From Marinomonas sp. KMM3893 (lineage in GTDB: Bacteria; Pseudomonadota; Gammaproteobacteria; Pseudomonadales; Marinomonadaceae), in NCBI RefSeq assembly GCF_004352855.1, contig NZ_SJSC01000006.1, forward strand, positions 62,001 through 126,000: a stretch of DNA of 64,000 nucleotides, read 5' to 3'. The position numbers were made by a program, and so were the translations under genes. Within the stretch, counting starts at the first letter, position 1, and every line of letters starts with the position of its first letter. The notes under the pieces are model-generated. The model did no database searches and had not been told where the DNA came from. It saw nothing but the letters and a program-made list of their open reading frames with translations. Positions 55,123 to 63,726 of this stretch are shown here, piece by piece.

Positions 55123-56132
55123 AACCGCCTCAAAGCAATCTAGCCCGCTCATTTTTTGGCATCCAGCCCTCACGAATCCTTGTTCTTTTTCTGACGATAC
55201 TGCTGATCTTTGCCACGCTTTTTCTTGGTGATCACATTGCCAACAATCTGAGCGATGTCTGGCAGTTAATCGCCGGAAAAGCCAACCATTATCAATCCAT
55301 TGTGGTTTGGCAATGGCGTGCCTCGCGATTGTTTTCTGCATTGCTGATTGGTGCGGCGTTGGGCGTCAGCGGCGCTGTGTTTCAATCCCTCGTTCGTAAC
55401 CCGCTTGGTAGCCCAGACATAACCGGTTTTAACGTTGGTGCTTTTACTGGCGTGTTGATCTCCATCGCTTTTTTTGGAAACCTATACTGGTTAAGTGTGT
55501 TAGGCGCCATTCTAGGGGGGCTTTTTTCGGCACTACTTGTGTATTTGTTTGCTTATCGTGAGGGGCATTCTGGCTTTCGCCTAATCATCGTGGGCATTGC
55601 CATTAGCGCAACGCTGACGGCGTTTAATCAATGGTTATCACTCACCGTATCACTGGAAACCGCGATGACCGCTGCTTTATGGAGCGCGGGGTCCTTAAAC
55701 GGTATGACATGGGCTCGTATCTTGCCCGCCGCGGCACTGATTTCGGCTTTTATGGTGTGCGCATTTTTACTCAATACGCGGATGAAATTACTTGAAATGG
55801 GGGACGATACTGCTGCCGCTTTGGGGGTGCCGGTCAATAAAACACGGCTGATTCTCATGTTTGTCGGGGTATCGCTAACTGCCGTTGCTACCGCAATTAC
55901 TGGGCCGATCGCGTTTATTTCATTGGCCGCCCCACAAATCGCCCGTCGGTTAGAAAACAGTGCCAGCGTATCGCTGAGTTCGTCTGCGTATGTTGGTGCT
56001 TTATTGTTATTGTGTGCCGACTTTATTGCGCAACACGGCTGGGCAGGCTCCACCTTGCCAGTCGGCCTGGTCACTATCAGTTTAGGCGGTATTTACTTGG
56101 TCTATTTGATTACTCGTGAAGGAAAATTATGA
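55119..56132 (+). CDS. fepG: Iron-siderophore ABC transporter permease (FepG type)
   Basis: 337 residues, second FecCD permease. WRASRLFSALLIGAALGVSGAVFQSLVRNPLGSPDITGFNVGAFTGV and GPIAFISLAAPQIARRLENSASVSL are the matching landmarks. It overlaps fepD by 4 bp (ATGA) and fepC by 4 bp, a coupled operon. Two different permeases in the order D-G followed by C follows the enterobactin-type transporter. Confidence 0.9.
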   Translation: MKPPQSNLARSFFGIQPSRILVLFLTILLIFATLFLGDHIANNLSDVWQLIAGKANHYQSIVVWQWRASRLFSALLIGAALGVSGAVFQSLVRNPLGSPDITGFNVGAFTGVLISIAFFGNLYWLSVLGAILGGLFSALLVYLFAYREGHSGFRLIIVGIAISATLTAFNQWLSLTVSLETAMTAALWSAGSLNGMTWARILPAAALISAFMVCAFLLNTRMKLLEMGDDTAAALGVPVNKTRLILMFVGVSLTAVATAITGPIAFISLAAPQIARRLENSASVSLSSSAYVGALLLLCADFIAQHGWAGSTLPVGLVTISLGGIYLVYLITREGKL

Positions 56133-56965
56133 CAGCGCCCTCCGTAAAACCTCACGTAACGGGGTTATCTCTTACAGAACTATCACTCGCAACAGAATCG
56201 ATTACCTTATGTTATGACCAGAACATCATTGCGCAGGATCTTTCTGTTCGTATTCCTGAGGGAAAATTTAGCGTGATTGTCGGCCCAAACGGCTGCGGTA
56301 AGTCTACCTTACTGCGTGCCATGAGCCGATTACTTGAGCCAAAATCAGGCCAAGTGCTGCTGAATGGCCAAGACATTCATACCCTGGCAACACGAGACGT
56401 CGCCAAAATATTAGGATTGTTACCGCAGAGCGCCATTGCGCCAGATGGCATAAAAGTCGTCGATTTGATTGCCCGTGGTCGTTTCCCTCACCAAACATGG
56501 TTTCAACCTTGGCGCGAAGAAGATCAAAACGCCGTTGACGCCGCCATGAAAGCCACCAGCATCACAGAATTTGCGCAGCACAATGTTGACCAATTGTCCG
56601 GCGGACAACGCCAGCGGGTTTGGGTTGCCATGGCATTGGCACAAGAAACCCCATTACTCTTGCTCGATGAACCGACCACGTATTTGGACATTGCTCATCA
56701 GATTGAGCTAATGGATTTGTTTCAGGATTTGAATCGACTTCAAGGCCACACTTTAGTCGCTGTGTTACACGATCTTAACCATGCTTGTCGTTATGCAGAC
56801 AACCTTATTGCAATGAAAGCCGGCAAAATCATTGCCACTGGCGCGCCAAAAGACATTGTCACGGAAACCCTCATAGAAGAAGTGTTTGGCTTACCCTGTA
56901 TGATCTTGGACGACCCTATCTCTGGCACGCCATTGATCATCCCAAAAGCTCGACAAACTCGCTAA
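56129..56965 (+). CDS. fepC: Iron-siderophore ABC transporter ATPase (FepC type)
   Basis: 278 residues: Walker A GPNGCGKSTLLRAM, Q-loop LLPQSA, signature LSGGQRQRVWVAMALAQ, Walker B LLLLDEPTTYLD and H-loop VLHDLNHA. A D-loop and the C-terminal EEVFGLPCMILDDPISGTPLIIP follow FepC/FecE. It drives uptake of the ferric siderophore and ends the Fur-controlled operon. Confidence 0.92.
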   Translation: MTAPSVKPHVTGLSLTELSLATESITLCYDQNIIAQDLSVRIPEGKFSVIVGPNGCGKSTLLRAMSRLLEPKSGQVLLNGQDIHTLATRDVAKILGLLPQSAIAPDGIKVVDLIARGRFPHQTWFQPWREEDQNAVDAAMKATSITEFAQHNVDQLSGGQRQRVWVAMALAQETPLLLLDEPTTYLDIAHQIELMDLFQDLNRLQGHTLVAVLHDLNHACRYADNLIAMKAGKIIATGAPKDIVTETLIEEVFGLPCMILDDPISGTPLIIPKARQTR

Positions 56966-57009
56966 CAACTCAAATTCAATGAAATAAAGTTAACCAATCT
57001 GACCCAACG

Positions 57010-57043
57010 AAAAATGGCGATCTTACACAAGATCGCCATTTTA
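57010..57043. terminator. Terminator of the siderophore operon
   Basis: Stem AAAATGGCGATCTT / AAGATCGCCATTTT with a 4-nt loop; symmetrical tails, so it also serves the convergent metallo-hydrolase gene. Confidence 0.9.
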
Positions 57044-57092
57044 AACCTCGTCAATGCTGCATAGGCTCATCCCCGCGTAAGCGCGCCCCTAT

Positions 57093-57974
57093 CTAGCCCC
57101 AAGGCATCTCACCCATGATAACTTTGGCGCTTAAACCCAATATCGCATCGCCGCCAATATTCGGATAGATGGCTTTCATTTTATCAATCAATTCATTTGA
57201 GTTAGTTGAGGATTGAGCAGAAGCTTCAAAAGCTTGAATGTATTTACGGGTAAAGTTAACCGACTGAATAGTCATTGGCTTGTCACCTAACATGTGCCCA
57301 GGGATAACAGTTGTAGGATGTAGTTGTTCAATCACATCAAGGGTTTTATACCAATTTTGACGTGATTCAGGGGTTTGCGTATCCGCTAAGAAAACGTGCA
57401 TATTGCTAAACACCACTACACCACCAAGCATGGTTTTAATAGAAGGGATCCACACAAAGGTATGCTTGGGATCATGGCCGTTAAGACCCACAATATTCAC
57501 TTTTTCACCATCAACCATTAAGGTATCGCCTTTCAATACGTCTGGCACAACCAGCTTTTGTGGTGCATTTTCTTTAAGGATAGGCCCCCAGTACGCTTTT
57601 TTAGGCGCCATGGATGCTTTGATATACGCTTGAGTTTTAGCGGATGCCAATACCTTGGCATGAGGATACGCCTCTGTAATCACGTCTAGCCCAAAATAAT
57701 AATCGGGGTCACCGTGGCTAATGTATATAGTGGTTAGTTTTTTACCGGATTTTTTAATGAGTTCAACCAATGATTGTGCGTCATTTCGTTGAAATTGTGC
57801 GTCAACTAAGATTGCTTCTGTTGGGCCACTAATAAGTACGGAGCTGACAGGAAACACGCTTTTTTCTTGTGGATTAAACACCGTTGTTTCTAGTGTTGCG
57901 CTAACAGCATTGGCAGATACAACCACCGTTACGGCAAGCATACTTAGCTGAATGAATTTGGATAAAAGTGTCAT
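57093..57974 (-). CDS. Exported MBL-fold protein with altered metal site
   Basis: 293 residues with a signal peptide (LSMLAVTVVVSANAVSA, to about residue 26). It has the metallo-beta-lactamase-fold order, but the HxHxDH metal motif reads SHGDPDYYFG: the second His is Asp and the final His is Tyr. The later His in VGLNGHDPKHTF and PGHMLGD are kept. A mono-metal or altered activity is possible. It lies in a minus-strand run with the RutE-like and DsbA-like genes. Confidence 0.8.
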   Translation of the reverse strand: MTLLSKFIQLSMLAVTVVVSANAVSATLETTVFNPQEKSVFPVSSVLISGPTEAILVDAQFQRNDAQSLVELIKKSGKKLTTIYISHGDPDYYFGLDVITEAYPHAKVLASAKTQAYIKASMAPKKAYWGPILKENAPQKLVVPDVLKGDTLMVDGEKVNIVGLNGHDPKHTFVWIPSIKTMLGGVVVFSNMHVFLADTQTPESRQNWYKTLDVIEQLHPTTVIPGHMLGDKPMTIQSVNFTRKYIQAFEASAQSSTNSNELIDKMKAIYPNIGGDAILGLSAKVIMGEMPWG

Positions 57975-58056
57975 AATAATCTCTAGTCTTTTGTGAATGC
58001 AGCGAGTAAATATGCTGTTGATAAATGTATTAAATTAAGGGATATAAAAGCACTTG

Positions 58057-58650
58057 CTAAAGAATATCGACAACGTCTTCGAATGCCAGACGCGGTCCTC
58101 TTGGATAATTCTTTGTTGCATCCCCGTAGCCAATGTTAATAATAAAGTTAGACTTATAACGACCATCAGGGAAGAAGGTGTCATCAACGATTTTATTGTC
58201 AAAGCCACTCATCGGGCCGCAATCTAAACCCAGACTGCGAGCGGCCATAATGAAATAAGCGCCTTGCAAACTTGAATTTCTAAATGCGGTGGCGTCTCGA
58301 AAAGCATCATTGCTAGCAAATAGGTCTTTGGCCGTTGGGTACGCAGGAAACAACTCAGGTAATTTATTATAAAACTGCGTATCCGAAGCAATAATCACCG
58401 TAGCAGGTGCCGTTAGGCTCTTTTGTTGATTGCCAGGAGCTAAGGCTTTGTTTAGTTTTTCTTTCGCATCGGCACTTTTTACCACCACATAATAAGCAGG
58501 TTGGCAGTTCATAGAGGTTGGCCCCCACTTCATTAACTCATAAAGTTCTTTAATCAACGCATCAGGAACTTCCTTATCTAAGAACGCATTAAATGTGCGT
58601 GCTTCGCTAAACAATTGTGCTTGGGCTTTTCTATCTAATTTATTATTCAT
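58057..58650 (-). CDS. rutE: Nitroreductase family reductase (RutE-like)
   Basis: 197 residues, similar in length and sequence to E. coli RutE (196), a malonic semialdehyde reductase: LMKWGPTSMNCQPAYYVVVKS, LKNSS-like TAFRNSSLQGAYFIMAARSLGLDCGPMSGFD and FFPDGRYKSNFIINIGYGDA. It is FMN-dependent. Other rut genes are absent here, so a role in pyrimidine degradation is not supported by context; it may act on other enals or nitro compounds. Confidence 0.85.
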   Translation of the reverse strand: MNNKLDRKAQAQLFSEARTFNAFLDKEVPDALIKELYELMKWGPTSMNCQPAYYVVVKSADAKEKLNKALAPGNQQKSLTAPATVIIASDTQFYNKLPELFPAYPTAKDLFASNDAFRDATAFRNSSLQGAYFIMAARSLGLDCGPMSGFDNKIVDDTFFPDGRYKSNFIINIGYGDATKNYPRGPRLAFEDVVDIL

Positions 58651-58713
58651 GTAACGCTCCAGGTTTATTAACTAATTTTCATTCATAAATACATGCTTTA
58701 TAAAAGTCATTAT

Positions 58714-59361
58714 TCAATCGATCGAGTTCAATGTTTGTTTTACATAGGCTAACCACTTTACAGATTGGCCGTAATAATGATGGTGGTCCAATTTGATAAA
58801 GGCGCCATCTGAATGCTCAAATGCAAGTGTAGGAAATCCACCACCTCCGACTGTTTCCAACATATGTCGTGCTTTATTTATGTGTTGCAGCGTTTTTTCA
58901 CCACTAAAAAGGTCAAAAGCATTTAAGAAATCCAAAGTGCTAGCACCGAGCTCATTGGCAATGTTTGCTAGGTTAGGAACATCGGACTGAGAACGCCCTT
59001 GTACAAATTGCGCGATTTGCATCTTATGCAACATCGCCAATGGATTAAGCCCTAAGGATTCGGCTGCTAACAGCGCTGTAATGGGCGTATCAGAATCTAA
59101 AATTCGCAGTTTATCTTCCAATATTGTTGTGTAATAAGTATGACTAAATACTTGGCCTGTTAAGGCTGTAATCTTTTTGTCCATAGCAACAATTTGCTGA
59201 TGAGAAGCAGCGGATAATTGGCGTTTTCTTACGCCTGAAAATAAGCCGCCAGCGTATATTTTAATATCTACATTAGTTAATTGAGTGAGTGCATCAATAA
59301 GCGGTGCGACGGCGTAACACCAGCCGCACTGCGGATCCATAATGTAGTGTAGGGTCTTCAT
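58714..59361 (-). CDS. DsbA family protein (FrnE/thioredoxin-like)
   Basis: 215 residues with the thioredoxin-fold N-terminus HYIMDPQCGWCYAVAPL, giving the redox motif CGWC at about 11-14, and a helical middle domain as in FrnE/2-hydroxychromene-2-carboxylate isomerase relatives. GGGFPTLAFEH holds the cis-proline. No signal peptide, so likely cytoplasmic. The start at 59361 (MKTLHYIMD) is preferred over 59424. Divergent from a LysR gene at 59477, probably its regulator. Confidence 0.84.
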   Translation of the reverse strand: MKTLHYIMDPQCGWCYAVAPLIDALTQLTNVDIKIYAGGLFSGVRKRQLSAASHQQIVAMDKKITALTGQVFSHTYYTTILEDKLRILDSDTPITALLAAESLGLNPLAMLHKMQIAQFVQGRSQSDVPNLANIANELGASTLDFLNAFDLFSGEKTLQHINKARHMLETVGGGGFPTLAFEHSDGAFIKLDHHHYYGQSVKWLAYVKQTLNSID

Positions 59362-59476
59362 TTTGTTTTCCTGAGTAGTATTAACGGTATGAAACCAGTA
59401 TAAGTTGCAAATATGTTGCAACAAACCCCATAGTAGGCAATTATTAGTTGCATAAATCGAACATATAGGTTGATAA

Positions 59477-60379
59477 ATGGACAGGATTACTGCGGCTCAA
59501 GTCTTTGTCAGAATTGTCGAACAAGGTAGTATGGTGGGTGCTGCTCAGTCATTAGATATGTCACGCTCAATGGTGACAAGATACTTAAGCGAAATGGAGG
59601 CTTGGGCGAATGCGCAATTATTGCACCGTTCTACACGTAAACTCTCGCTTACGGCGGCCGGTGAAAAAGTTTTTGAAAACTGTTTGTCGTTATTAGATTT
59701 AGCTCAAGAAGTATCTATTCCTTCTCAACAAGATCGTGTTGCTGAACCTGAAGGGTCAATACGTATTTCGTGTTCCCAATTTGCAGCAACCGTTTTATTA
59801 CCCAAGGTTATCGATGCGTTTTTAGATCAATTTCCCAAAGTACATATTGATATCCATATCAGCAACCAAGTAACCGACTTAGTTGAGGATAGAATCGATC
59901 TAGCAATACGTATTACCAACGACTTAGACCCTAATATTATTGCACGCTCCCTAGGTCGGTGCCGATCTGTTTTGTGTGCCACCGACGAATATTTAAAGCG
60001 CTTTGGATATCCAGTATATCCGGATGATTTAGCAAAACATAACTGCCTAATTTACTCCAATTTTGGTAAAAGTTTGTGGCACTTTAGCAAACAGAATCAG
60101 GAGTTTGTTACTTCCGTCTCAGGTAATTTTAGTGCGAATGAATCCATGCTATTACTACAAGCTACGCTCAAAGGTCGTGGTATTTCCTTACAACCCGAAA
60201 GTGCCGTAGAACAGTTGATCAGTAATAAGAAATTAGTTCATGTACTTCCCAACTATGAACCCGCATCTTTAGGTATTTACGCCATATACCGTTCTCGCAA
60301 ACATCAATCTGTCGCGATTAGAAAGCTACTAGATAGCCTAATATCGCATTTTGATAGAATAGACCAGAGTAATAAATAA
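59477..60379 (+). CDS. LysR family regulator (divergent from the DsbA-like gene)
   Basis: 300 residues. HTH (ITAAQVFVRIVEQGSMVGAAQSLDMSRSMVTRYLSEMEAWANAQLLHRSTRKLSLTAAGE) and effector domain of the CrgA group (DLVEDRIDLAIRITNDLDPNIIARSLG). It is the last gene of the ordinary chromosomal stretch; the integrase fragment begins 20 bp later. It likely controls the divergent DsbA/RutE/MBL genes. Confidence 0.88.
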   Translation: MDRITAAQVFVRIVEQGSMVGAAQSLDMSRSMVTRYLSEMEAWANAQLLHRSTRKLSLTAAGEKVFENCLSLLDLAQEVSIPSQQDRVAEPEGSIRISCSQFAATVLLPKVIDAFLDQFPKVHIDIHISNQVTDLVEDRIDLAIRITNDLDPNIIARSLGRCRSVLCATDEYLKRFGYPVYPDDLAKHNCLIYSNFGKSLWHFSKQNQEFVTSVSGNFSANESMLLLQATLKGRGISLQPESAVEQLISNKKLVHVLPNYEPASLGIYAIYRSRKHQSVAIRKLLDSLISHFDRIDQSNK

Positions 60380-60398
60380 GATAGGCGTCTAGTAAAGT

Positions 60399-60974
60399 GT
60401 GGGAAGTCCACTACCTTATGCTGAAATTGCTGATTTTATGAAAGAGCTATCCAAGCGCCCTAGCCTCTCAGCCAGAGCGCTTGAGTTCTCAATATTAACC
60501 GTTGCTCGTTCAGGTGAAGTTCGTGGCGCTACCTGGGATGAAATAGATTTTGATAACAAGATATGGATTATTCCAGCGGAGCGGATGAAAGCACGTAAAG
60601 AGCATCGTGTTCCGCTATCATCTGGCGCAATAAAGATACTTCAAGAGCTCCCTAGGGTCGCTGGTGGCAATTTAGTCTTTCCTGGTCAACAAGGTAAGCA
60701 GATGTCAGATATGACGCTTACAGCGGTTCTTAAACGAATGGATCGTAAGGACTTAACGCAACATGGATTTCGTTCAACTTTCAGAGATTGGGCGGGTGAA
60801 ACCACCAGCTTTCCGAGAGAAGTTATTGAACATGCTCTTGCTCATAAACTAAAGGATCAAGCAGAAGCAGCTTATCAGCGGGGAGATTTGCTACAGAAGC
60901 GAAGACTATTGATGGAAGAGTGGTTCAAAGAATCAATTCCGACTTGTCAGAACTCATTATCATCAAAGGGATAG
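60399..60974 (+). pseudogene. Tyrosine recombinase (P4-type integrase), catalytic domain only
   Basis: 191 residues equal to the C-terminal catalytic domain of P4-type integrases, which are about 400 long. Start-like text is LPYAEIADFMKELSKRPS. The active residues are all present: Arg in SGEVRGATWDEIDFD, His and Arg in QHGFRSTFRDWAGE, His in IEHALAHKL, Tyr in AAYQRGDLL. The DNA-arm and core-binding N-terminal domains are missing, and an in-frame TAA lies just before the GTG. The break point is only 20 bp after the LysR stop, so this marks a junction of an integrated element. It is probably inactive on its own. Confidence 0.88.
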
Positions 60975-61020
60975 TTGAAGTTACATCTGAATACAAGTTC
61001 GAAATGCGACACATTTCATT

Positions 61021-61113
61021 TTAAGCAACCAAGCACATTTCTTTAAACACTACTGCTGGTTGCTTGAAACCTAAACTCTTCCTTGGACGATTATTAATTT
61101 GCCTAAAAGCAAA
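61021..61113 (-). mobile_element. IS30-family transposase, C-terminal remnant
   Basis: The minus strand encodes FAFRQINNRPRKSLGFKQPA followed by VVFKEMCLVA and a stop. NNRPRKSLGFK is the conserved C-terminus of IS30-type transposases. Nothing of the rest of the transposase is present upstream, and no clear inverted repeats were found. It lies between the integrase fragment and the Septu-like genes. Confidence 0.85.
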
Positions 61114-61222
61114 GTTGCCATATAATTTTTCAAAACATTTTATGCTCAGAAATTCCAAAATTTCTCTGAGGGTAAAATTGAGAGGTATTATTTAATACGA
61201 TTATCACACTTTAATGTCATCG

Positions 61223-61234
61223 CCCCCCCCCCCC
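61223..61234. repeat. Homopolymeric run of 12 C
   Basis: Twelve consecutive C bases 18 bp past the end of the HNH gene. Such tracts can change length by slippage, and also are prone to assembly error. Confidence 0.9.
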
Positions 61235-61251
61235 TGTATTAGGAAAAGATT

Positions 61252-62130
61252 TTAATCACTAAGATCTAACCTACCTAGAATTTTAGCCAACCAAGGTTCT
61301 GCTTTTTTAGGCTTAACAAAAGCAACTGCGGCGGCTGAGAATGGTGATTTTCGGTTACAAGCATCAACTAGTCGATTTTCAGCATTATTTACATTTACCT
61401 GCATAGATTGTTTACTCGCCAGTGGTAATCCATGAATACTTTCTAGTAGCACTAGGTCTTGCTGAACGGAGATGATTACTTTAAGCCTGTCACCTTTCAC
61501 GGTCTTGTGGTTTAGGTTGTAGCACTTAGCACTCGTCTTTACTCTTTCATATTTAGCTTTATCTGTGGCTTGGTCGTACCGAGAATGTGCCATACCAGGG
61601 GACTTTTCAAATGATAACAATTGAACATCGGCAAGTACGCACGGGTCGATCAAAACAGGTGCTTCAACGTTATGGTTTGTTAGCGAACATCGACCCCAGA
61701 CTCTAGCGGTTTCATTTTGAAGAGGAAAGTAGTCATGTTTTCCACCATTATCTCTCGGTTGGTTCGCATACTGGCATGAATACCGATAATTTTTTGCTTC
61801 AAACGCTAACCACCAATAACCAGAGTGTTTTTTTGATTGTCCACTCACGACTCTAGTGACATAAGCCCCTTTAGTTCTCTTAACTGCCCCTTTCGGGCGA
61901 AAGTGATCAACATTGAAATCCGTACCAATTCTCGGTACTTCTGAATACCAACATTTATCGCCAAATTGGTTGATAAAGTTATCCTTGAATGGTGACCATT
62001 TACTACCAAGTCGCTTAAATTCTGCTGATTTATCCTGGGCATTCTGAATATCAGTTAACCACTGTGTGGCATTAACATCCCAGCCGTCAGGTTTACATGC
62101 ATCAATTAAGTTAATATCTATATATCGCAA
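61252..62130 (-). CDS. HNH nuclease, Septu PtuB-like
   Basis: 292 residues of the TIGR02646/PtuB-like HNH group. The core is around 60-120: CWYSE at 60-64 (the second Cys of the usual CxYCE is Ser), VDHFRPK at 74-80, then WWLAFEAKNYRYSCQYAN (Asn 114, Cys 119). A His follows at 132. This His-Asn-type site makes it a probable DNA-cleaving effector. It starts with TTG directly after the TAG of the ATPase gene (TAGTTG), so translation is likely re-initiated. Its partner is the AAA ATPase immediately upstream. In Septu this pair makes an anti-phage complex. Confidence 0.83.
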   Translation of the reverse strand: MRYIDINLIDACKPDGWDVNATQWLTDIQNAQDKSAEFKRLGSKWSPFKDNFINQFGDKCWYSEVPRIGTDFNVDHFRPKGAVKRTKGAYVTRVVSGQSKKHSGYWWLAFEAKNYRYSCQYANQPRDNGGKHDYFPLQNETARVWGRCSLTNHNVEAPVLIDPCVLADVQLLSFEKSPGMAHSRYDQATDKAKYERVKTSAKCYNLNHKTVKGDRLKVIISVQQDLVLLESIHGLPLASKQSMQVNVNNAENRLVDACNRKSPFSAAAVAFVKPKKAEPWLAKILGRLDLSD

Positions 62131-63726
62131 CTAGACCAACCCTTTTGTCTTCAAAATATTTTCAATTATCTTCAACCGATACTGAGTGTCATCTATACCT
62201 TTAGAATCCATAGCGTCCATTGCTCTTTTTCGAGCAATTAAGAACTGTCGATAGTCTTCATCTGGGTGGGTATAACCATAGCCAAGTCGTTCTAAAGAGC
62301 CGTTTAACTTCCTTAATTCCTTGGTTTCATTCTCACTTAAAGATTCTTTTTCAAGTAACGTTCTACGTTTCTCTATTACACCGCTTGTATGCCTGTCTAG
62401 TGTTGTCGCCATGCCAAACATATCACTGGTCAATATTCCATTAACTCCCATACCTATTGGGCTTTCAGCGGGTACTTCAGCAATCGACTGGCCTTCATGA
62501 TTATTGCGTATAACTTGTATTTGCTGTTTATCCAATTCAGCTATAGCTAGTGGATGGTGAGTAACCATTAAGATATGGCAGAATTTTTGATTAGGTATGA
62601 ACCGTTTAAGAAAGGTATGGTATTTAGCTGCCCATGCAGGATTTAAATGAGTATCGGGCTCATCCAATAGGAATAGTGAATCATCTTCTACTGTAAACTC
62701 TAAAAGGCCCAAAACAGTTAGTAACTGTTGCTCTCCTTCGCTTAGCTCACTAAAACTAACAATCTCATCGTTGTGCAATTTAACTTTAATATTTACGCTA
62801 TCAATAAGCTCAGACAACAATGTACTTTCTAGCATTTTAAATAAGTCTTTAGGTTTTAACTCCTTGGCCACTTTTTTTAATCCGTGTATGTCTGGTAAAA
62901 ACAAGTGTACGAACTCATTATCAACGCCTTTGCCCGTTAACGAGGTCGCTTCTTCTCTTGTTGATTTTACAGGCCCATAGCTATAGGGAAGCAACCTATC
63001 TAAAAACTCGCGAACTACACCTCGTGCGCCCCAGAACGTGTCACTCTTATTGTTTTTACCCCAGTCAGGCCGACGAAATACAAAATGCACGGAATGAAAG
63101 CCTTTTATACCCAGCTGCTCAGCCAGAAACTCACGGCCTACACCATGTTGCTGGTTTAAAAAGAAAGCGAGAAGTACAAATTGGCTATGGAATGGTTTTG
63201 CGTAAAATAAAGGGCGAACCTCATCTTCAATTTTGACTTTATTTTTCAACAGTTGATTATAAAACTTGGTTCTATGCGGCTTAAACAAGTCTTCTAGTCG
63301 ATCACTTGGACCTGAGTAATAGGCGAATAGATGTTGAGGTAAATATTCTGAAACCCCTTTGGTATCACGCCTAACCTTTGATAAGGCTGCTGGTTCAAAC
63401 TTCGAATAGGTATTATCTTCCTGTTTAATCGCAACCTTAATTTTATGCTGCTGATGAGGCGTGCTGCCATAGTCAGGTGACGCATCAACTTCAATCATCT
63501 TTTCATTATCTGCACCCAATAAATATATCAATTTATAGCTGAAGGGGGCTTGCTCATCACCAAGGTCTAAGGCTCTGAAAATACGCACTAATGCTTCAAT
63601 AACATTCGATTTCCCAGAGCCATTTCTACCAATAAGAACTGTTAATAATTCTTTATCATCAAAATCGATTTCTAAATTGTGGATATTTTTAAAGCCGTCC
63701 CTGATTTTTAAAAAATCCACCTTCAT
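62131..63726 (-). CDS. AAA/SMC-like ATPase, Septu PtuA-like
   Basis: 531 residues of the OLD/RecF-like ATPase group. Walker A GRNGSGKSN at about 33-41, the ABC-type signature in FSELSEGEQQLLTVLGLLEF, Walker B LFLLDEPDTHLNP and a switch His in MVTHHPLA. It continues with a C-terminal part ending FLIARKRAMDAM. There is no TOPRIM domain, unlike OLD nucleases, and this fits PtuA. It overlaps the upstream gene by 4 bp (ATGA) and abuts the HNH gene, giving a three-gene coupled unit. Confidence 0.84.
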   Translation of the reverse strand: MKVDFLKIRDGFKNIHNLEIDFDDKELLTVLIGRNGSGKSNVIEALVRIFRALDLGDEQAPFSYKLIYLLGADNEKMIEVDASPDYGSTPHQQHKIKVAIKQEDNTYSKFEPAALSKVRRDTKGVSEYLPQHLFAYYSGPSDRLEDLFKPHRTKFYNQLLKNKVKIEDEVRPLFYAKPFHSQFVLLAFFLNQQHGVGREFLAEQLGIKGFHSVHFVFRRPDWGKNNKSDTFWGARGVVREFLDRLLPYSYGPVKSTREEATSLTGKGVDNEFVHLFLPDIHGLKKVAKELKPKDLFKMLESTLLSELIDSVNIKVKLHNDEIVSFSELSEGEQQLLTVLGLLEFTVEDDSLFLLDEPDTHLNPAWAAKYHTFLKRFIPNQKFCHILMVTHHPLAIAELDKQQIQVIRNNHEGQSIAEVPAESPIGMGVNGILTSDMFGMATTLDRHTSGVIEKRRTLLEKESLSENETKELRKLNGSLERLGYGYTHPDEDYRQFLIARKRAMDAMDSKGIDDTQYRLKIIENILKTKGLV

